From: Anaerostipes amylophilus
GTDB taxonomy: Bacteria; Bacillota; Clostridia; Lachnospirales; Lachnospiraceae
NCBI RefSeq assembly: GCF_025567365.1
Contig: NZ_JAOQJG010000005.1
Coordinates: forward strand, 213,054 to 277,053
Reading direction: 5' to 3'
Length of the DNA: 64,000 nucleotides
Each line of letters begins with the position of its first letter. Position 1 is the stretch's first letter. Both the position numbers and the translations under genes were made by a program. Below, in pieces: positions 25,412 to 34,601 of the stretch. The notes under the pieces are model-generated. The model did no database searches, was not told the origin of the DNA, and was given only the letters and a program-made list of their open reading frames with translations.

Positions 25412-25587
25412 TTATCCACATTATCCACAGGTTTGTACACAATTGTTGATAAACAAATCTGTGGATTTCTTTTATCCTTTTCCACATTTGTAAAATCTTT
25501 GTAAATGGCTTATTTCCATAATTCTACGATTTTTGTCCACATTATCCACATTATCCACATACTTGTACACAATTGGGCTGTGGATTT
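25412..25587 (+). promoter_or_regulatory. Cluster of DnaA boxes between murC and the dnaD-like gene
   Basis: Four perfect TTATCCACA boxes occur in two tandem pairs (25412-25420 and 25421-25429; 25542-25550 and 25551-25559). Near-matches are TTTTCCACA (25478-25486) and TTGTCCACA (25533-25541). Each pair is followed by CTTGTACACAATTG or a one-base variant, and then by the inverted near-box TGTGGATTT (25460-25468, 25579-25587). So a module of about 50 bases is present twice. The first box begins at the base after the murC stop. DnaA probably binds here. Confidence 0.85.
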
Positions 25588-25658
25588 CCCTGGTATTTAC
25601 AATTTCTCCAATCTGCGTTATAGTCAGATTAACAATAATAAAAGAAGGAGAAATTGCC

Positions 25659-26783
25659 ATGAATTACATTAAAGTAACAACCACATATCCAACCGGTGGA
25701 ACGCTGCTTCCAAACGCTTTTGTTGATAATTACATGATCCGTGCGAATGGTGAATATATCAAAGTGTATATCTATCTTCTGCGTATGGTTTCTGATGGTG
25801 CGAACTTCAGCATCCCTTGTCTGGCAGACGTACTGGAACTTACGGAGCGTGATGTTACTCGTGCGTTAAAGTACTGGGAGAAAGAATCACTTCTGCGCAT
25901 GGAATTAAAAGATGGTGAGATCAGTTTTATTGAACTTCTCCCTGTCAGTGGCAATCCACATTCTCCTGAACAGATTTCCAATGCACAGACTGCACAGCCA
26001 GATTCACAGGCACAGTCTATAACAGCTTCATCCACTGTCTCTTCCCAGACAGAACAGTTTACAGCAAAAAAACAGGCTTCTATTGGTGCTGAAGCAATCC
26101 CAGCAATGAAGACTTTGTCCCCTGCTGAATTACAGCGTAAGAGTGAAGACGAACGTTTCTCATATCTTCTTTATGTATGTGAAATGTTTTTAGGAAAACC
26201 TCTTACCTGCACAGATATGAACACATTACTTTATATGATCGAGGATCTTAAGATGTCCTGCGAATTAGTTGAATATCTTGTAGAGCATTGTGTTTCCAAT
26301 GGCAAGAAGAGTTTCCGTTATATGCAGTCTGTAGCGATCAACTGGTATGAAGCCAATATTCAGACTCCAGATGAAGCGAAAGCATACAGCAAAAATTTCC
26401 GTAAGGAATATTATTCTATTATGCGTGCTTTCGGATTAAACCAGAATCCTGCACCTGTTCAGGAAGAATATATGAAACGATGGCTTGAGACAGATGGTTT
26501 TGATCTTCCATTGATCATCGAAGCATGTAACCGAACAATCAATGCGATCAATAAACCAAGTTTTCCATATGCAGATACCATCCTAAAACATTGGAAAGAT
26601 AACCATATTGTAACCTTGGAAGATGCTAAGAACTTCCATGTACAGCAGAAGGCTCCTAAGACTTTTGCTAACAATAATAACCAGAATACTATGCATAATT
26701 TTACTCAGCGTGATTATGATTTTGATGCGTTAGAGCAGCAGCTTTTACAGAAACAGTTCGCAAACGAACTCATGGAGAACTAA
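25659..26783 (+). CDS. DnaD domain replication-initiation protein
   Basis: 374 residues from ATG 25659, which has GAAGGAG 8 bases upstream. The N-terminal winged-helix-like domain (about 1-110) resembles phage and chromosomal DnaD N-domains (YIKVYIYLLRMVSDGANF, ERDVTRALKYWEKE). A Gln/Ser/Thr-rich linker (about 115-165) follows, then a DnaD C-terminal helical domain (about 190-320) with YSKNFRKEYYSIMRAFGL and the W-containing repeats (AINWYEANI). DnaD helps to load the helicase at origins in B. subtilis. It is directly followed by the dnaI-like gene (3 bases) and preceded by DnaA boxes. It is family-level homologous, not identical to B. subtilis DnaD. Confidence 0.88.
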   Translation: MNYIKVTTTYPTGGTLLPNAFVDNYMIRANGEYIKVYIYLLRMVSDGANFSIPCLADVLELTERDVTRALKYWEKESLLRMELKDGEISFIELLPVSGNPHSPEQISNAQTAQPDSQAQSITASSTVSSQTEQFTAKKQASIGAEAIPAMKTLSPAELQRKSEDERFSYLLYVCEMFLGKPLTCTDMNTLLYMIEDLKMSCELVEYLVEHCVSNGKKSFRYMQSVAINWYEANIQTPDEAKAYSKNFRKEYYSIMRAFGLNQNPAPVQEEYMKRWLETDGFDLPLIIEACNRTINAINKPSFPYADTILKHWKDNHIVTLEDAKNFHVQQKAPKTFANNNNQNTMHNFTQRDYDFDALEQQLLQKQFANELMEN

Positions 26784-26786
26784 CTT

Positions 26787-27773
26787 ATGTCATTATCAAA
26801 TAACGATTATCAGGATATCATGCGCCAATATGAAGCAAGGCGGCTTTCTAATTACCGTCTTCATGAACAGCGCAAGAAAGATATATATACAACCATTCCA
26901 GAGATCAGAGATCTTGACCGACAGATTACTTCCAATTCAATTTCTCTTGGAAAGCAGCTTATCGTCAGTGATGATCCTGCTTTACGAGAAAACTACCGTA
27001 AGAAGAATCATGTTTTGATCGAGAAGAAGCAGGCTCTCTTACACGAGGCCGGATATTCATCTGATTATCTGGAACCCATCTATCATTGTAAGAAGTGTAA
27101 AGACACCGGATATATTGGGCAGGAACCATGTTCCTGTTTTCATCAGGCGATGATCGATCACCTGTATTCCGGTTCTAATATGGCTAAGATTTTAGCCCGG
27201 GAGAATTTTCGGACCTTCAGAGAAGATTATTACTCCGATCAGATGACCAAACAAGGTCTTCCAAGTCCAAGACGCAACATCCAGAAAGTTGTGGAACACT
27301 GCAAAACCTTTATTTCCAGATTTCCAAATCACGACAACATTTTATTTCAGGGTTCCACTGGTGTTGGGAAGACTTTTTTAAGTCATTGTATTGCAAAGGA
27401 GATCATGAACCGCGGATTTACCTGTGTCTATATGACAGCTTTTCAACTTTTCGATACACTTGCCAAACATACCTTTGGCAGAGAAAAGAATGCTCAACAG
27501 GAGGCTTCTGCTAACCTGATCTTTCAATGCGATCTACTGATCATTGATGACCTTGGTACAGAGATGATTAACAAATTTGTGATTTCACAGTTGTTTCAAT
27601 GTTTGAATGAACGATTGATCCAAGAGAAATCCACAATTATTTCTACCAATTTATCTCTTCAGGAATTTCGAAATACCTACTCGGAACGAATCTTCTCAAG
27701 AATTATAGAGAATTATTCCTGGCAGAAAATCTATGGAGATGATATCCGTTTCAAAAAATCGAACTTGACGTAA
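26787..27773 (+). CDS. DnaC/DnaI-type helicase loader ATPase
   Basis: 328 residues. The N-terminal half is helical, with a zinc-ribbon-like cysteine set (CKKCKDTGYIGQEPCSC, about 104-120). The AAA+ half has Walker A STGVGKTFL (about 188), Walker B LLIIDDLGTE (about 245), and an Arg-finger-like SERIFSRII near the end. Together with the upstream DnaD-like protein it should load the DnaB helicase encoded at 17888-19228. ATG has GGAG 9 bases upstream. Confidence 0.92.
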   Translation: MSLSNNDYQDIMRQYEARRLSNYRLHEQRKKDIYTTIPEIRDLDRQITSNSISLGKQLIVSDDPALRENYRKKNHVLIEKKQALLHEAGYSSDYLEPIYHCKKCKDTGYIGQEPCSCFHQAMIDHLYSGSNMAKILARENFRTFREDYYSDQMTKQGLPSPRRNIQKVVEHCKTFISRFPNHDNILFQGSTGVGKTFLSHCIAKEIMNRGFTCVYMTAFQLFDTLAKHTFGREKNAQQEASANLIFQCDLLIIDDLGTEMINKFVISQLFQCLNERLIQEKSTIISTNLSLQEFRNTYSERIFSRIIENYSWQKIYGDDIRFKKSNLT

Positions 27774-27829
27774 CTTATTTATAATGTTATAAAAAAATAT
27801 AAAGAACAATATACGAAGGAGATAGTATC

Positions 27830-28999
27830 ATGAGACGATCTGACCGTAACTTTACTAAGATTCCAGACGGTAAACTTGGAATCATTGCCCTTGAAGGATG
27901 CAAAGAACTTGGAAAAACAATTGACAACTATATCATTCAGTGGAGATCTGAAACTTTCAAAGATTTCAAAGACTCTGTTGCTTGTGATGGATATTTAAGA
28001 GATACTTATCTTTTAGATGCTAGTTGCCCTCGCTTTGGTTCTGGAGAAGCCAAAGGTATCATTCGCGAATCTGTTCGTGACATGGATTTATACATCATCG
28101 TTGACGTATTAAATTACAGCGTTACTTACTCTTTAAGTGGACGTGTGAACCATATGTCTCCAGATGATCATTATGCTGACTTAAAACGTATCATCAGTGC
28201 TGCCGCTGGTAAAGCTAAGAGCATAAATGTTATCATGCCTTTCTTATATGAAAGCCGCCAGCATAAGAGAAGTACTCGTGAATCCCTTGACTGTGCAGTT
28301 ATGCTTCAGGAATTATTAAACCTTGGTGTTGATAACATTCTGACATTTGATGCACATGATCCTCGTGTACAGAATGCGATTCCTATCAGCGGATTCGATA
28401 ATATTCAGCCTACTTATCAGTTTGTAAAATCATTAGTTGAACAGTGTAAAGACGTTCACTTCGACAAAGACCACTTAATGGTTATCAGTCCAGATGAAGG
28501 AGCTATGCAACGTGCAATCTACATGGCAAACGTTGTTGGTGTTGATGTTGGTATGTTCTACAAACGTCGTGACTATTCTACAGTTATTGATGGCCGTAAC
28601 CCAATCGTTGCCCATGAATTCCTTGGTGATTCATTAGATGGTAAAGATGTACTGATCATTGATGATATGATCTCTTCTGGAGAAAGTATGATCGATGTAG
28701 CGAAAGAATTAAAACGCAGAAATGCACGTCGTGTCTTCTGCTTATCTACATTTGGTTTATTCACAAATGGATTAGAAGTATTTGATCGTGCTGTTGAAGA
28801 AGGTATCATTGAAAAGGTTATCACTACAAACCTTACTTATCAGACACCTGAATTATTATCTCGTGACTGGTATGCATCTTCTGATGTATCTAAATACGTT
28901 GCACTGTTAATTGATACATTAAATCATGACGCATCAATCAGTGATCTGTTAAATCCAACAGAACGTATCAAAGAATATCTTGAAAAGAAAAATCTTTAA
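27830..28999 (+). CDS. prs: Ribose-phosphate pyrophosphokinase (long Clostridial type)
   Basis: Makes PRPP from ribose 5-phosphate and ATP. At 389 residues it is longer than the usual ~315. The N-terminal domain has an unusual opening (RNFTKIPDGKLGIIALEGCKELG). Conserved core motifs remain: ESRQHKRSTRESLDC, FDAHDPRVQNAIPI, the flexible-loop KRRDYS, and the PRPP loop DVLIIDDMISSGESMI (about 285-300). AAGGAG lies before the ATG. It follows the loader gene after a 56-base gap, which has AT-rich sequence but no clear terminator. Confidence 0.93.
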   Translation: MRRSDRNFTKIPDGKLGIIALEGCKELGKTIDNYIIQWRSETFKDFKDSVACDGYLRDTYLLDASCPRFGSGEAKGIIRESVRDMDLYIIVDVLNYSVTYSLSGRVNHMSPDDHYADLKRIISAAAGKAKSINVIMPFLYESRQHKRSTRESLDCAVMLQELLNLGVDNILTFDAHDPRVQNAIPISGFDNIQPTYQFVKSLVEQCKDVHFDKDHLMVISPDEGAMQRAIYMANVVGVDVGMFYKRRDYSTVIDGRNPIVAHEFLGDSLDGKDVLIIDDMISSGESMIDVAKELKRRNARRVFCLSTFGLFTNGLEVFDRAVEEGIIEKVITTNLTYQTPELLSRDWYASSDVSKYVALLIDTLNHDASISDLLNPTERIKEYLEKKNL

Positions 29000-29011
29000 T
29001 TTGTAATATAG

Positions 29012-29047
29012 AAGGATCTGTTATTATCAGCAGATCCTTTTTTATTA
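29012..29047 (+). terminator. Terminator of prs
   Basis: Perfect 9-bp stem (AAGGATCTG / CAGATCCTT) followed by seven T and ATT, 13 bases after the prs stop. Confidence 0.92.
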
Positions 29048-29085
29048 TATTTAAATTTCTTTTGTTCATAACATGAAAAGAATCA

Positions 29086-29131
29086 AAAAAACAAAAAGCG
29101 TACAGGAATCATTAAGATTTCCCGTACGCTT
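29086..29131 (-). terminator. Terminator of the PBP1A gene
   Basis: Stem AAGCGTAC (extended by GG/CC past a bulge) paired with GTACGCTT, followed on the minus strand by TTTTTGTTTTTTT. It lies 16 bases past the PBP1A stop and is converging with the prs terminator. Confidence 0.88.
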
Positions 29132-29146
29132 CTTTATTGTACAATA

Positions 29147-31354
29147 TTATTGTTCCTTTGACGAATTATTATCCTGAGACTGTGAAGCTGTCGTTGGCGC
29201 TTCTGTTGTTGGTGCTGCCGTTGTTGGTGCTGCCGTTGTTGGCGCTTCTGTTGTTGTCTCTACCCTTCCAGTGCTTGTAGCCTGTGTTGATGTTGTCACC
29301 TGATAGTCTCCTCCATCATAATTTGAATAATCTTCTGTGATTGTACCTGATGCATCTGAAGATGAATACTCTGAATGTATCATATTCATAAAGTTGCTCC
29401 ATATAGTTTTTGGATAAGATGCTCCGCTTAATGCTGGCATGATTTTATAATCATCTCTACCTACCCAGATTGCAGTTGTATAATAAGGTGTGTATCCACA
29501 GAACCACCCATCTCGGTTATCATTTGTTGTACCGGTCTTACCTGCGGTATCAACATTCGGTACTTTAGCTCCCACTCCAGTTCCGCCTTTTACTACACTC
29601 TCTAATACATCTGTCATCTGTTTTGCTGCACTTGTTGAATAAACTCTTCTCTTCTTTGTAGAAGATGACATTACTTCATCTCCATCAGAAGTTGTAATTT
29701 TTGTAATACATGTTGGTTCTCTGTATACACCATTGTTCTTCAAAGTTGCATACCCTGCTGCCATTTCTTCAGCAGTTGTTCCTTTTCTGAAACCACCAAT
29801 ACATGTCGTATAATATTTATAATCTGAAGGTTCCAAATATTTAAAATTCATCTCTTCCAGATATTTTAAACATGTCTTCGGTGTCAACTGTTCATATATA
29901 CGCATAGTTGCAACGTTACTTGATTTCTGAACTGCTCTTCTAAGAGAGATCTGTCCAGAGTAAGAACCATGTGAGTTTCTTACTCGATGCTTATCATTTG
30001 ATGCCATCGGAGAATCATTTACTGTTGATCCAGCAGACCATCCATGCTCTAATGCTGGTGCATATACAAGTAATGGTTTGATCGCACTACCTGGCTGTCT
30101 AGGACTCTGATATGCACGGTTTAACGTATAACCGATATTCTTCTGTTCACGTCCACCAACGATTGCAACTACTTTTCCAGTATCATTGTCAATACATGTA
30201 CCAGATGCCTGTGCTTTATAAATACCATTCTTATCTTTCTCCGTATATCCAGATAACGCATTATTTACACTTTTTTGCAGCTGTTTCTGAACATCAGGAT
30301 CAATGGATGTGTAAATATGATATCCAGCACTGTATAATGTTCTCTTACACTCTGCATACATCTTATCATATTCTTCCTGATACTTTTTCTTCTCAGAGTT
30401 AGAACTGAAATCATCCTTGAATTCAAATCCCTTCTGTTTCATGATCTCTTTTGTTGCACAGTGAATGACATAGGTCTCTATATAGTTCTTCTTCTCTGTC
30501 TTAGTTTTCTGTGCTTTCTTCACATCAATGTCTTCATTTAACGCTTCTTCATACTGATCTTTTTTGATCAGATTCTGTTCGTACATATCTTTCAAAATCT
30601 TATTTCTACGTTTGATCGTATTTTCTTTATTTGTACGTGGATCATAAATTGTTGGATTGTTTGGAATTGCAGATAAAAATGCTGCTTCTGACATTGTCAG
30701 ATTCTTCGCATCTTTTCTGAAATATCCCTGACTTGCTGCCTGAATTCCATAATATCCATTTGAATAATAAACATTATTCAAATAAAATTCCAAAATCTGT
30801 TCTTTTGAATATTTCTTCTCCAGTTCTACTGCCATGAAAATTTCTTTTACTTTTCTCTTCCATGTTTTCTGTCGATTCAAAAATACAGTCTTTGCAAGCT
30901 GCTGTGTAAGGGTACTTCCACCCTGTGTGATTGCTCCTTTGTGTACAACATAACTTACCGCAGCTCGTGAAATTCCTTTATAGTCTACACCACTGTGTTT
31001 GTAGAAATTCCTATCTTCCACAGAAATTACAGCAGCTATGACATAAACCGGAAGTTCTTTGTATTTCAGGTAATATACATCTTTCTCACCTTTAAACTTC
31101 AGTAACTGCTTTCCGTTGGTGTCATATACAATACTTGTCTGTGATGCCTTGAATGTATCCTCACTCGACTGTGCGACGAGTTCTTTGGCCTCACTTCTAA
31201 GCTTCATAACCTTTGCCCCAAAAGTAAACCAGCCGATTACGACCAACAACAAAAAGACCACTGAAACTTTTAAAAGAACTTTTTTCTTTTTACGTTTCTT
31301 CTTTTTCTTGCTTTCGGGAATAATCTTTTTTGTTTCCTTTGTTTCTTCAGCCAT
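29147..31354 (-). CDS. Class A penicillin-binding protein 1A
   Basis: Bifunctional peptidoglycan glycosyltransferase/transpeptidase. 735 residues. The short cytoplasmic tail is extremely Lys-rich (SKKKKKRKKKK) before one membrane helix (about 27-47). The glycosyltransferase domain has EDRNFYKHSGVDY and GGSTLTQQLAKT (about 110-160). The transpeptidase has the SxxK serine in PGSAIKPL, SSN in KSSNVATMR and the KTGT box. The last ~45 residues are a Pro/Thr/Ala repeat (units of PTTAA and PTTEA), probably a flexible cell-wall tail. It is monocistronic, with its own terminator. Confidence 0.95.
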   Translation of the reverse strand: MAEETKETKKIIPESKKKKKRKKKKVLLKVSVVFLLLVVIGWFTFGAKVMKLRSEAKELVAQSSEDTFKASQTSIVYDTNGKQLLKFKGEKDVYYLKYKELPVYVIAAVISVEDRNFYKHSGVDYKGISRAAVSYVVHKGAITQGGSTLTQQLAKTVFLNRQKTWKRKVKEIFMAVELEKKYSKEQILEFYLNNVYYSNGYYGIQAASQGYFRKDAKNLTMSEAAFLSAIPNNPTIYDPRTNKENTIKRRNKILKDMYEQNLIKKDQYEEALNEDIDVKKAQKTKTEKKNYIETYVIHCATKEIMKQKGFEFKDDFSSNSEKKKYQEEYDKMYAECKRTLYSAGYHIYTSIDPDVQKQLQKSVNNALSGYTEKDKNGIYKAQASGTCIDNDTGKVVAIVGGREQKNIGYTLNRAYQSPRQPGSAIKPLLVYAPALEHGWSAGSTVNDSPMASNDKHRVRNSHGSYSGQISLRRAVQKSSNVATMRIYEQLTPKTCLKYLEEMNFKYLEPSDYKYYTTCIGGFRKGTTAEEMAAGYATLKNNGVYREPTCITKITTSDGDEVMSSSTKKRRVYSTSAAKQMTDVLESVVKGGTGVGAKVPNVDTAGKTGTTNDNRDGWFCGYTPYYTTAIWVGRDDYKIMPALSGASYPKTIWSNFMNMIHSEYSSSDASGTITEDYSNYDGGDYQVTTSTQATSTGRVETTTEAPTTAAPTTAAPTTEAPTTASQSQDNNSSKEQ
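29196..29258 (-). repeat. Short tandem repeat encoding Pro-Thr-Thr-Ala-Ala units
   Basis: Imperfect 15-base direct repeat (unit GTTGTTGGTGCTGCC on the plus strand), three to four copies, inside the PBP1A 3' end. It could expand or contract without changing the frame. Confidence 0.7.
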
Positions 31355-31494
31355 ATTCCTTTCACCTTTCGTTTGTTTTTACTGCTTACATTTGTTCCGG
31401 AATATCTCCGGATATATATCTTAATTTTAACATAAAATATATCATAACTAAAACTTTTGTCTCGACATAGTTTGCACTTTAAAGACAAAATATA

Positions 31495-33990
31495 CTAATT
31501 CGCATATCCGTAATAAACACTTCCTGCCTGTTTAAATTCATTCTCAAGCTTCTTACGGTTTGTCTTTACAGATTTTCCTGTCAATGGATCATAGTATCTT
31601 AGGTCTGTTTGATTATAACTCATAACAACGATGAATGTTCCATCCTTTCTCTGTGCCATAAATGAACGACCCTTACTGATCACATAAACAATATCATCAA
31701 TACTGCAATCAGAATAGTTTACTGCTCTATGCTTAAATACCTTATTTAACTTGTCATATGTGCTTCCTGACATCTTCTTAATCTTATTGTAGGAGATATC
31801 AATTCCATCTGCCTTTGCCATCATCAGAATACATGCAATATCTGTTTCGTCTTTATTCTCTGCTTTGATCATCGGAATATTAGAAGCTTTTCCATAATTC
31901 TGTGCAATACCTTTTTCCCATAAATACATCTGATTATAATTTACAACAACTCCGCCACCTTGTTCGGCAACTTTAATAGCATCTTTCATATTGCTATAGA
32001 TTCCTGAAAGCTTGCCACCTGTATATACATATGCATCGTTATATTTATTATCATTCTCTGCAAATGTAATCTCTGTATCATTGTCTGCTTCTTCAACATT
32101 TGTGGACAGATAATCTGGTCTTGTCTGAATATATACATCCTCTGGGAATCCAAGGTAAAGCTGATTTAATCTTGTCCCTGTATATCCATATTCCAAGACA
32201 ACTTTATTTTCTTTCTTATCCTTGTAACGGATATAACTTTCATTCACTTTCTTATATCCTTTTCCACTCTTTCGTGAATGTGTCAATGAGATTGTTGTAC
32301 TATCTACGTTGGCATCCGTAATATAAGTTCCGTCTTCTCCATATGTCTTAACATTCTTCTTATTACTTCTGATAAATACCTTTGTTAAAGGATACAGATA
32401 AGAACCATCTTTTTGTCTTACGATTTCTGATTTTTCTCCAATTCCATAGATAAAATCTTTGCCTATAAATCCTATTGGTCTTAAAACTTCATTCTTGCCA
32501 CAAGAAATGTTATCTGTTTTTTGTGTTGCAAGATCTATGATCTTGATTTTATTTTTGAACTGGTTTAATGCCAGCATTCCATTGTCAGAAATAACTGTCA
32601 TATCATCTGTAATATTTTTTGCGAGAATCTTACTCTTTCCTGATTCAACATCAACTTGATATACAGCACCATCCAGATAGAAATAGAAATCTCCATCATC
32701 ACTTAAGAACGCACCTTTCTTGATATCATTCTTCATCATATCATACTGTATCTTTGTTGGAATGAATGCTAATTCTTCTATCCTCTGGTCTGAAGCACTA
32801 AACTGATATACCGCAATACCATTATTACCTTCATGCTTTCCACGATTCATATATCCGTATACCACAAACGAAATATCTCCATTAGATTTCATCTTCATGA
32901 TCTGAACATCATGCTTCTGATAATTATTACGGCTGTCTCGATAATCTTCTCCTTCAAAAGAAAATACCTTGTACATATTAGACTTCTGATAATCATAATA
33001 CCAAAGCTCGTCCTGTACAACAAAAGCGTCTTTCTTTCCGCCTTTTTTGCTGACAACCTGCTTCTGGTTGCTTCCGATTCCGAGTAAGATTCTATTATTA
33101 CTTCTGTCAATCGTATCATATCTCATATAAGCTTCCATATTGCGCTCATAATTTAACAAATACATTCTGTCCTTTGCATAACGAATCCTAAAATATTCTG
33201 TTGCTTGATAATACTGTTTTGTCCCGTCACTGTTCTCAGCTGAAAGAATATATCTTAATTCAACAGATGTTACATTATCTGAAATTTCTTTTACTGTTGC
33301 CGGATAAATACTCTCTACCTGAGGTTTTAATGTTGCGTATGAAACTGCTTCCTGTGTTGATTTCAATGTTACGTTCGAAAGGTTATTGGATGTTGTACCT
33401 TCTGCTGTTTCCAAATACTGACTGATAAATTCAGTATTTCCTTCTGTCAATGCCGCATTGTGGAATTTCTCTGCAAAATTCAGACATTCCTTAAGATGGA
33501 AACTTGTTCCATAGATAATTCTTGTAAAGTAACGGATCGTTTTATTATCCTGCTTTACAGATAACTCCATCAAATATGTCTTTCCATTTTCCAAGCGTTC
33601 TTTGATCTGTATATTGGCAGTACTTTTTTCTTTTCCCTTATGAAAAGCTGTATCACCATTTCCCAAAACAGTCTTATTATCTGTATCATAAAGCTTATAT
33701 GATACAACACTGATATCTTCTGTTGCATCCTTTAGGATTACTTTTACCTGATTTTCATATACCGGTGTGATACTATCACGGATCAGTGATGCATCTACAT
33801 CTCCCTGATAACCATGTAATTCATTGATATCTTTTCCATCTACAGATATTGTTAATAAAGGGAATGTCGGCTGTTGTGTTTCTGTCACTCCCTGATTATT
33901 TCTTCCTACTAATGTATAATTCCATATAAATAATGAGATCAGAAAAATGACCCCAAATATTGCAATCTGTATCACTTTATTTTGCTTCAT
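31495..33990 (-). CDS. Large membrane-anchored extracytoplasmic protein, function unknown
   Basis: 831 residues from ATG 33990 (AAGGAG 7 bases upstream); a longer frame upstream lacks a ribosome site. One signal-anchor helix (about 6-24, IAIFGVIFLISLFIW) precedes an all-outside body. Residues about 270-600 contain repeated beta-strand patterns with Y-D and G/S-D turns (WYYDYQKSNMYKV, FYFYLDGAVYQVDVESG), reminiscent of a beta-propeller. The last ~150 residues (ETDIACILMMAKADGIDIS, then SFMAQRKDGTFIVVMSYN and YYDPLTGK) resemble a C39-type papain-like domain, but the usual catalytic His before IVV is not present. I do not recognise a named family. It lies between the PBP1A gene and a small gene, transcribed toward PBP1A. 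Confidence 0.7.
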   Translation of the reverse strand: MKQNKVIQIAIFGVIFLISLFIWNYTLVGRNNQGVTETQQPTFPLLTISVDGKDINELHGYQGDVDASLIRDSITPVYENQVKVILKDATEDISVVSYKLYDTDNKTVLGNGDTAFHKGKEKSTANIQIKERLENGKTYLMELSVKQDNKTIRYFTRIIYGTSFHLKECLNFAEKFHNAALTEGNTEFISQYLETAEGTTSNNLSNVTLKSTQEAVSYATLKPQVESIYPATVKEISDNVTSVELRYILSAENSDGTKQYYQATEYFRIRYAKDRMYLLNYERNMEAYMRYDTIDRSNNRILLGIGSNQKQVVSKKGGKKDAFVVQDELWYYDYQKSNMYKVFSFEGEDYRDSRNNYQKHDVQIMKMKSNGDISFVVYGYMNRGKHEGNNGIAVYQFSASDQRIEELAFIPTKIQYDMMKNDIKKGAFLSDDGDFYFYLDGAVYQVDVESGKSKILAKNITDDMTVISDNGMLALNQFKNKIKIIDLATQKTDNISCGKNEVLRPIGFIGKDFIYGIGEKSEIVRQKDGSYLYPLTKVFIRSNKKNVKTYGEDGTYITDANVDSTTISLTHSRKSGKGYKKVNESYIRYKDKKENKVVLEYGYTGTRLNQLYLGFPEDVYIQTRPDYLSTNVEEADNDTEITFAENDNKYNDAYVYTGGKLSGIYSNMKDAIKVAEQGGGVVVNYNQMYLWEKGIAQNYGKASNIPMIKAENKDETDIACILMMAKADGIDISYNKIKKMSGSTYDKLNKVFKHRAVNYSDCSIDDIVYVISKGRSFMAQRKDGTFIVVMSYNQTDLRYYDPLTGKSVKTNRKKLENEFKQAGSVYYGYAN

Positions 33991-34107
33991 TATATTCTCC
34001 TTTTTCATTCCGTGAAGCTTTCTATTGTTCATTTTATCTTTTTTTGTACATTTATACAACCATTTTAAGAAATGTTTAAGATGTGCAAAGGACTTTTTAT
34101 CCTGTAA

Positions 34108-34136
34108 ATAAAACAATTGCCGGGATTTCTCCCGGC
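34108..34136 (-). terminator. Terminator after the 130-residue gene
   Basis: Perfect 7-bp GC-rich stem (GCCGGGA / TCCCGGC, loop of 4), followed on the minus strand by AATTGTTTTATTT. It lies 10 bases past the stop at 34146. Confidence 0.82.
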
Positions 34137-34145
34137 CTTATTAAT

Positions 34146-34538
34146 CTATGATCGAAACATATTTTTCTTTGTACGGTAGCGACAGCGTCTGTGATAGATC
34201 TCTCCTCCGATCAGAATTACGATCATCTGATGTAGCTTGCGTTCCTGCTTAGGACAGTCTTCTTTCTCCTGGTAATTCATCTTATCATAAATCTTATCTG
34301 CCATTGAAAGAAGCATTGTCCGATCCATATATTCGTCAAACATTCTGCTTCCATCATATTCCATCTGATCACAAGCATCCTCAATCTGATCTAGAATCTC
34401 TCTCGCCAGTGCAGAATACATCCGAATGATATATTGATAATCATCTTCCTGCCTCTGTTCCTGTGCTATCAGCTCTCTGCTTGTTCTTATTTCTGTATCA
34501 AATATTGGAAGATTCCCTAATCCTTCTCTATCCGCCAT
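34146..34538 (-). CDS. Small hypothetical protein next to relQ
   Basis: 130 residues, hydrophilic and mostly helical by composition, rich in Glu/Asp/Arg/Met. The motif EDACDQMEYDGSRMFDEYMD and the basic tail (YHRRCRYRTKKNM) stand out. There is no signal peptide or membrane helix. It lies 63 bases downstream of the alarmone synthetase gene on the same strand and is followed by a terminator, so the two could share a transcript. I do not recognise the family. AAGGAG lies before the ATG. Confidence 0.75.
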   Translation of the reverse strand: MADREGLGNLPIFDTEIRTSRELIAQEQRQEDDYQYIIRMYSALAREILDQIEDACDQMEYDGSRMFDEYMDRTMLLSMADKIYDKMNYQEKEDCPKQERKLHQMIVILIGGEIYHRRCRYRTKKNMFRS

Positions 34539-34601
34539 CTTTATGCTCCTTTTTCTCTATCAATCATATCTTATGATATTCTTGAGGAAAAAATGCATGT
34601 C

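Noticed and set aside
25412..25587. Chromosomal origin of replication
   Set aside because: DnaA boxes fit, but nearly all genes and the 23S rRNA on the right point left, suggesting oriC to the right of the window; no dnaA gene or clear unwinding element is seen here.
29196..29258. CRISPR-like direct repeats
   Set aside because: They are in-frame codon repeats of the PBP1A Pro/Thr/Ala tail, without unique spacers.
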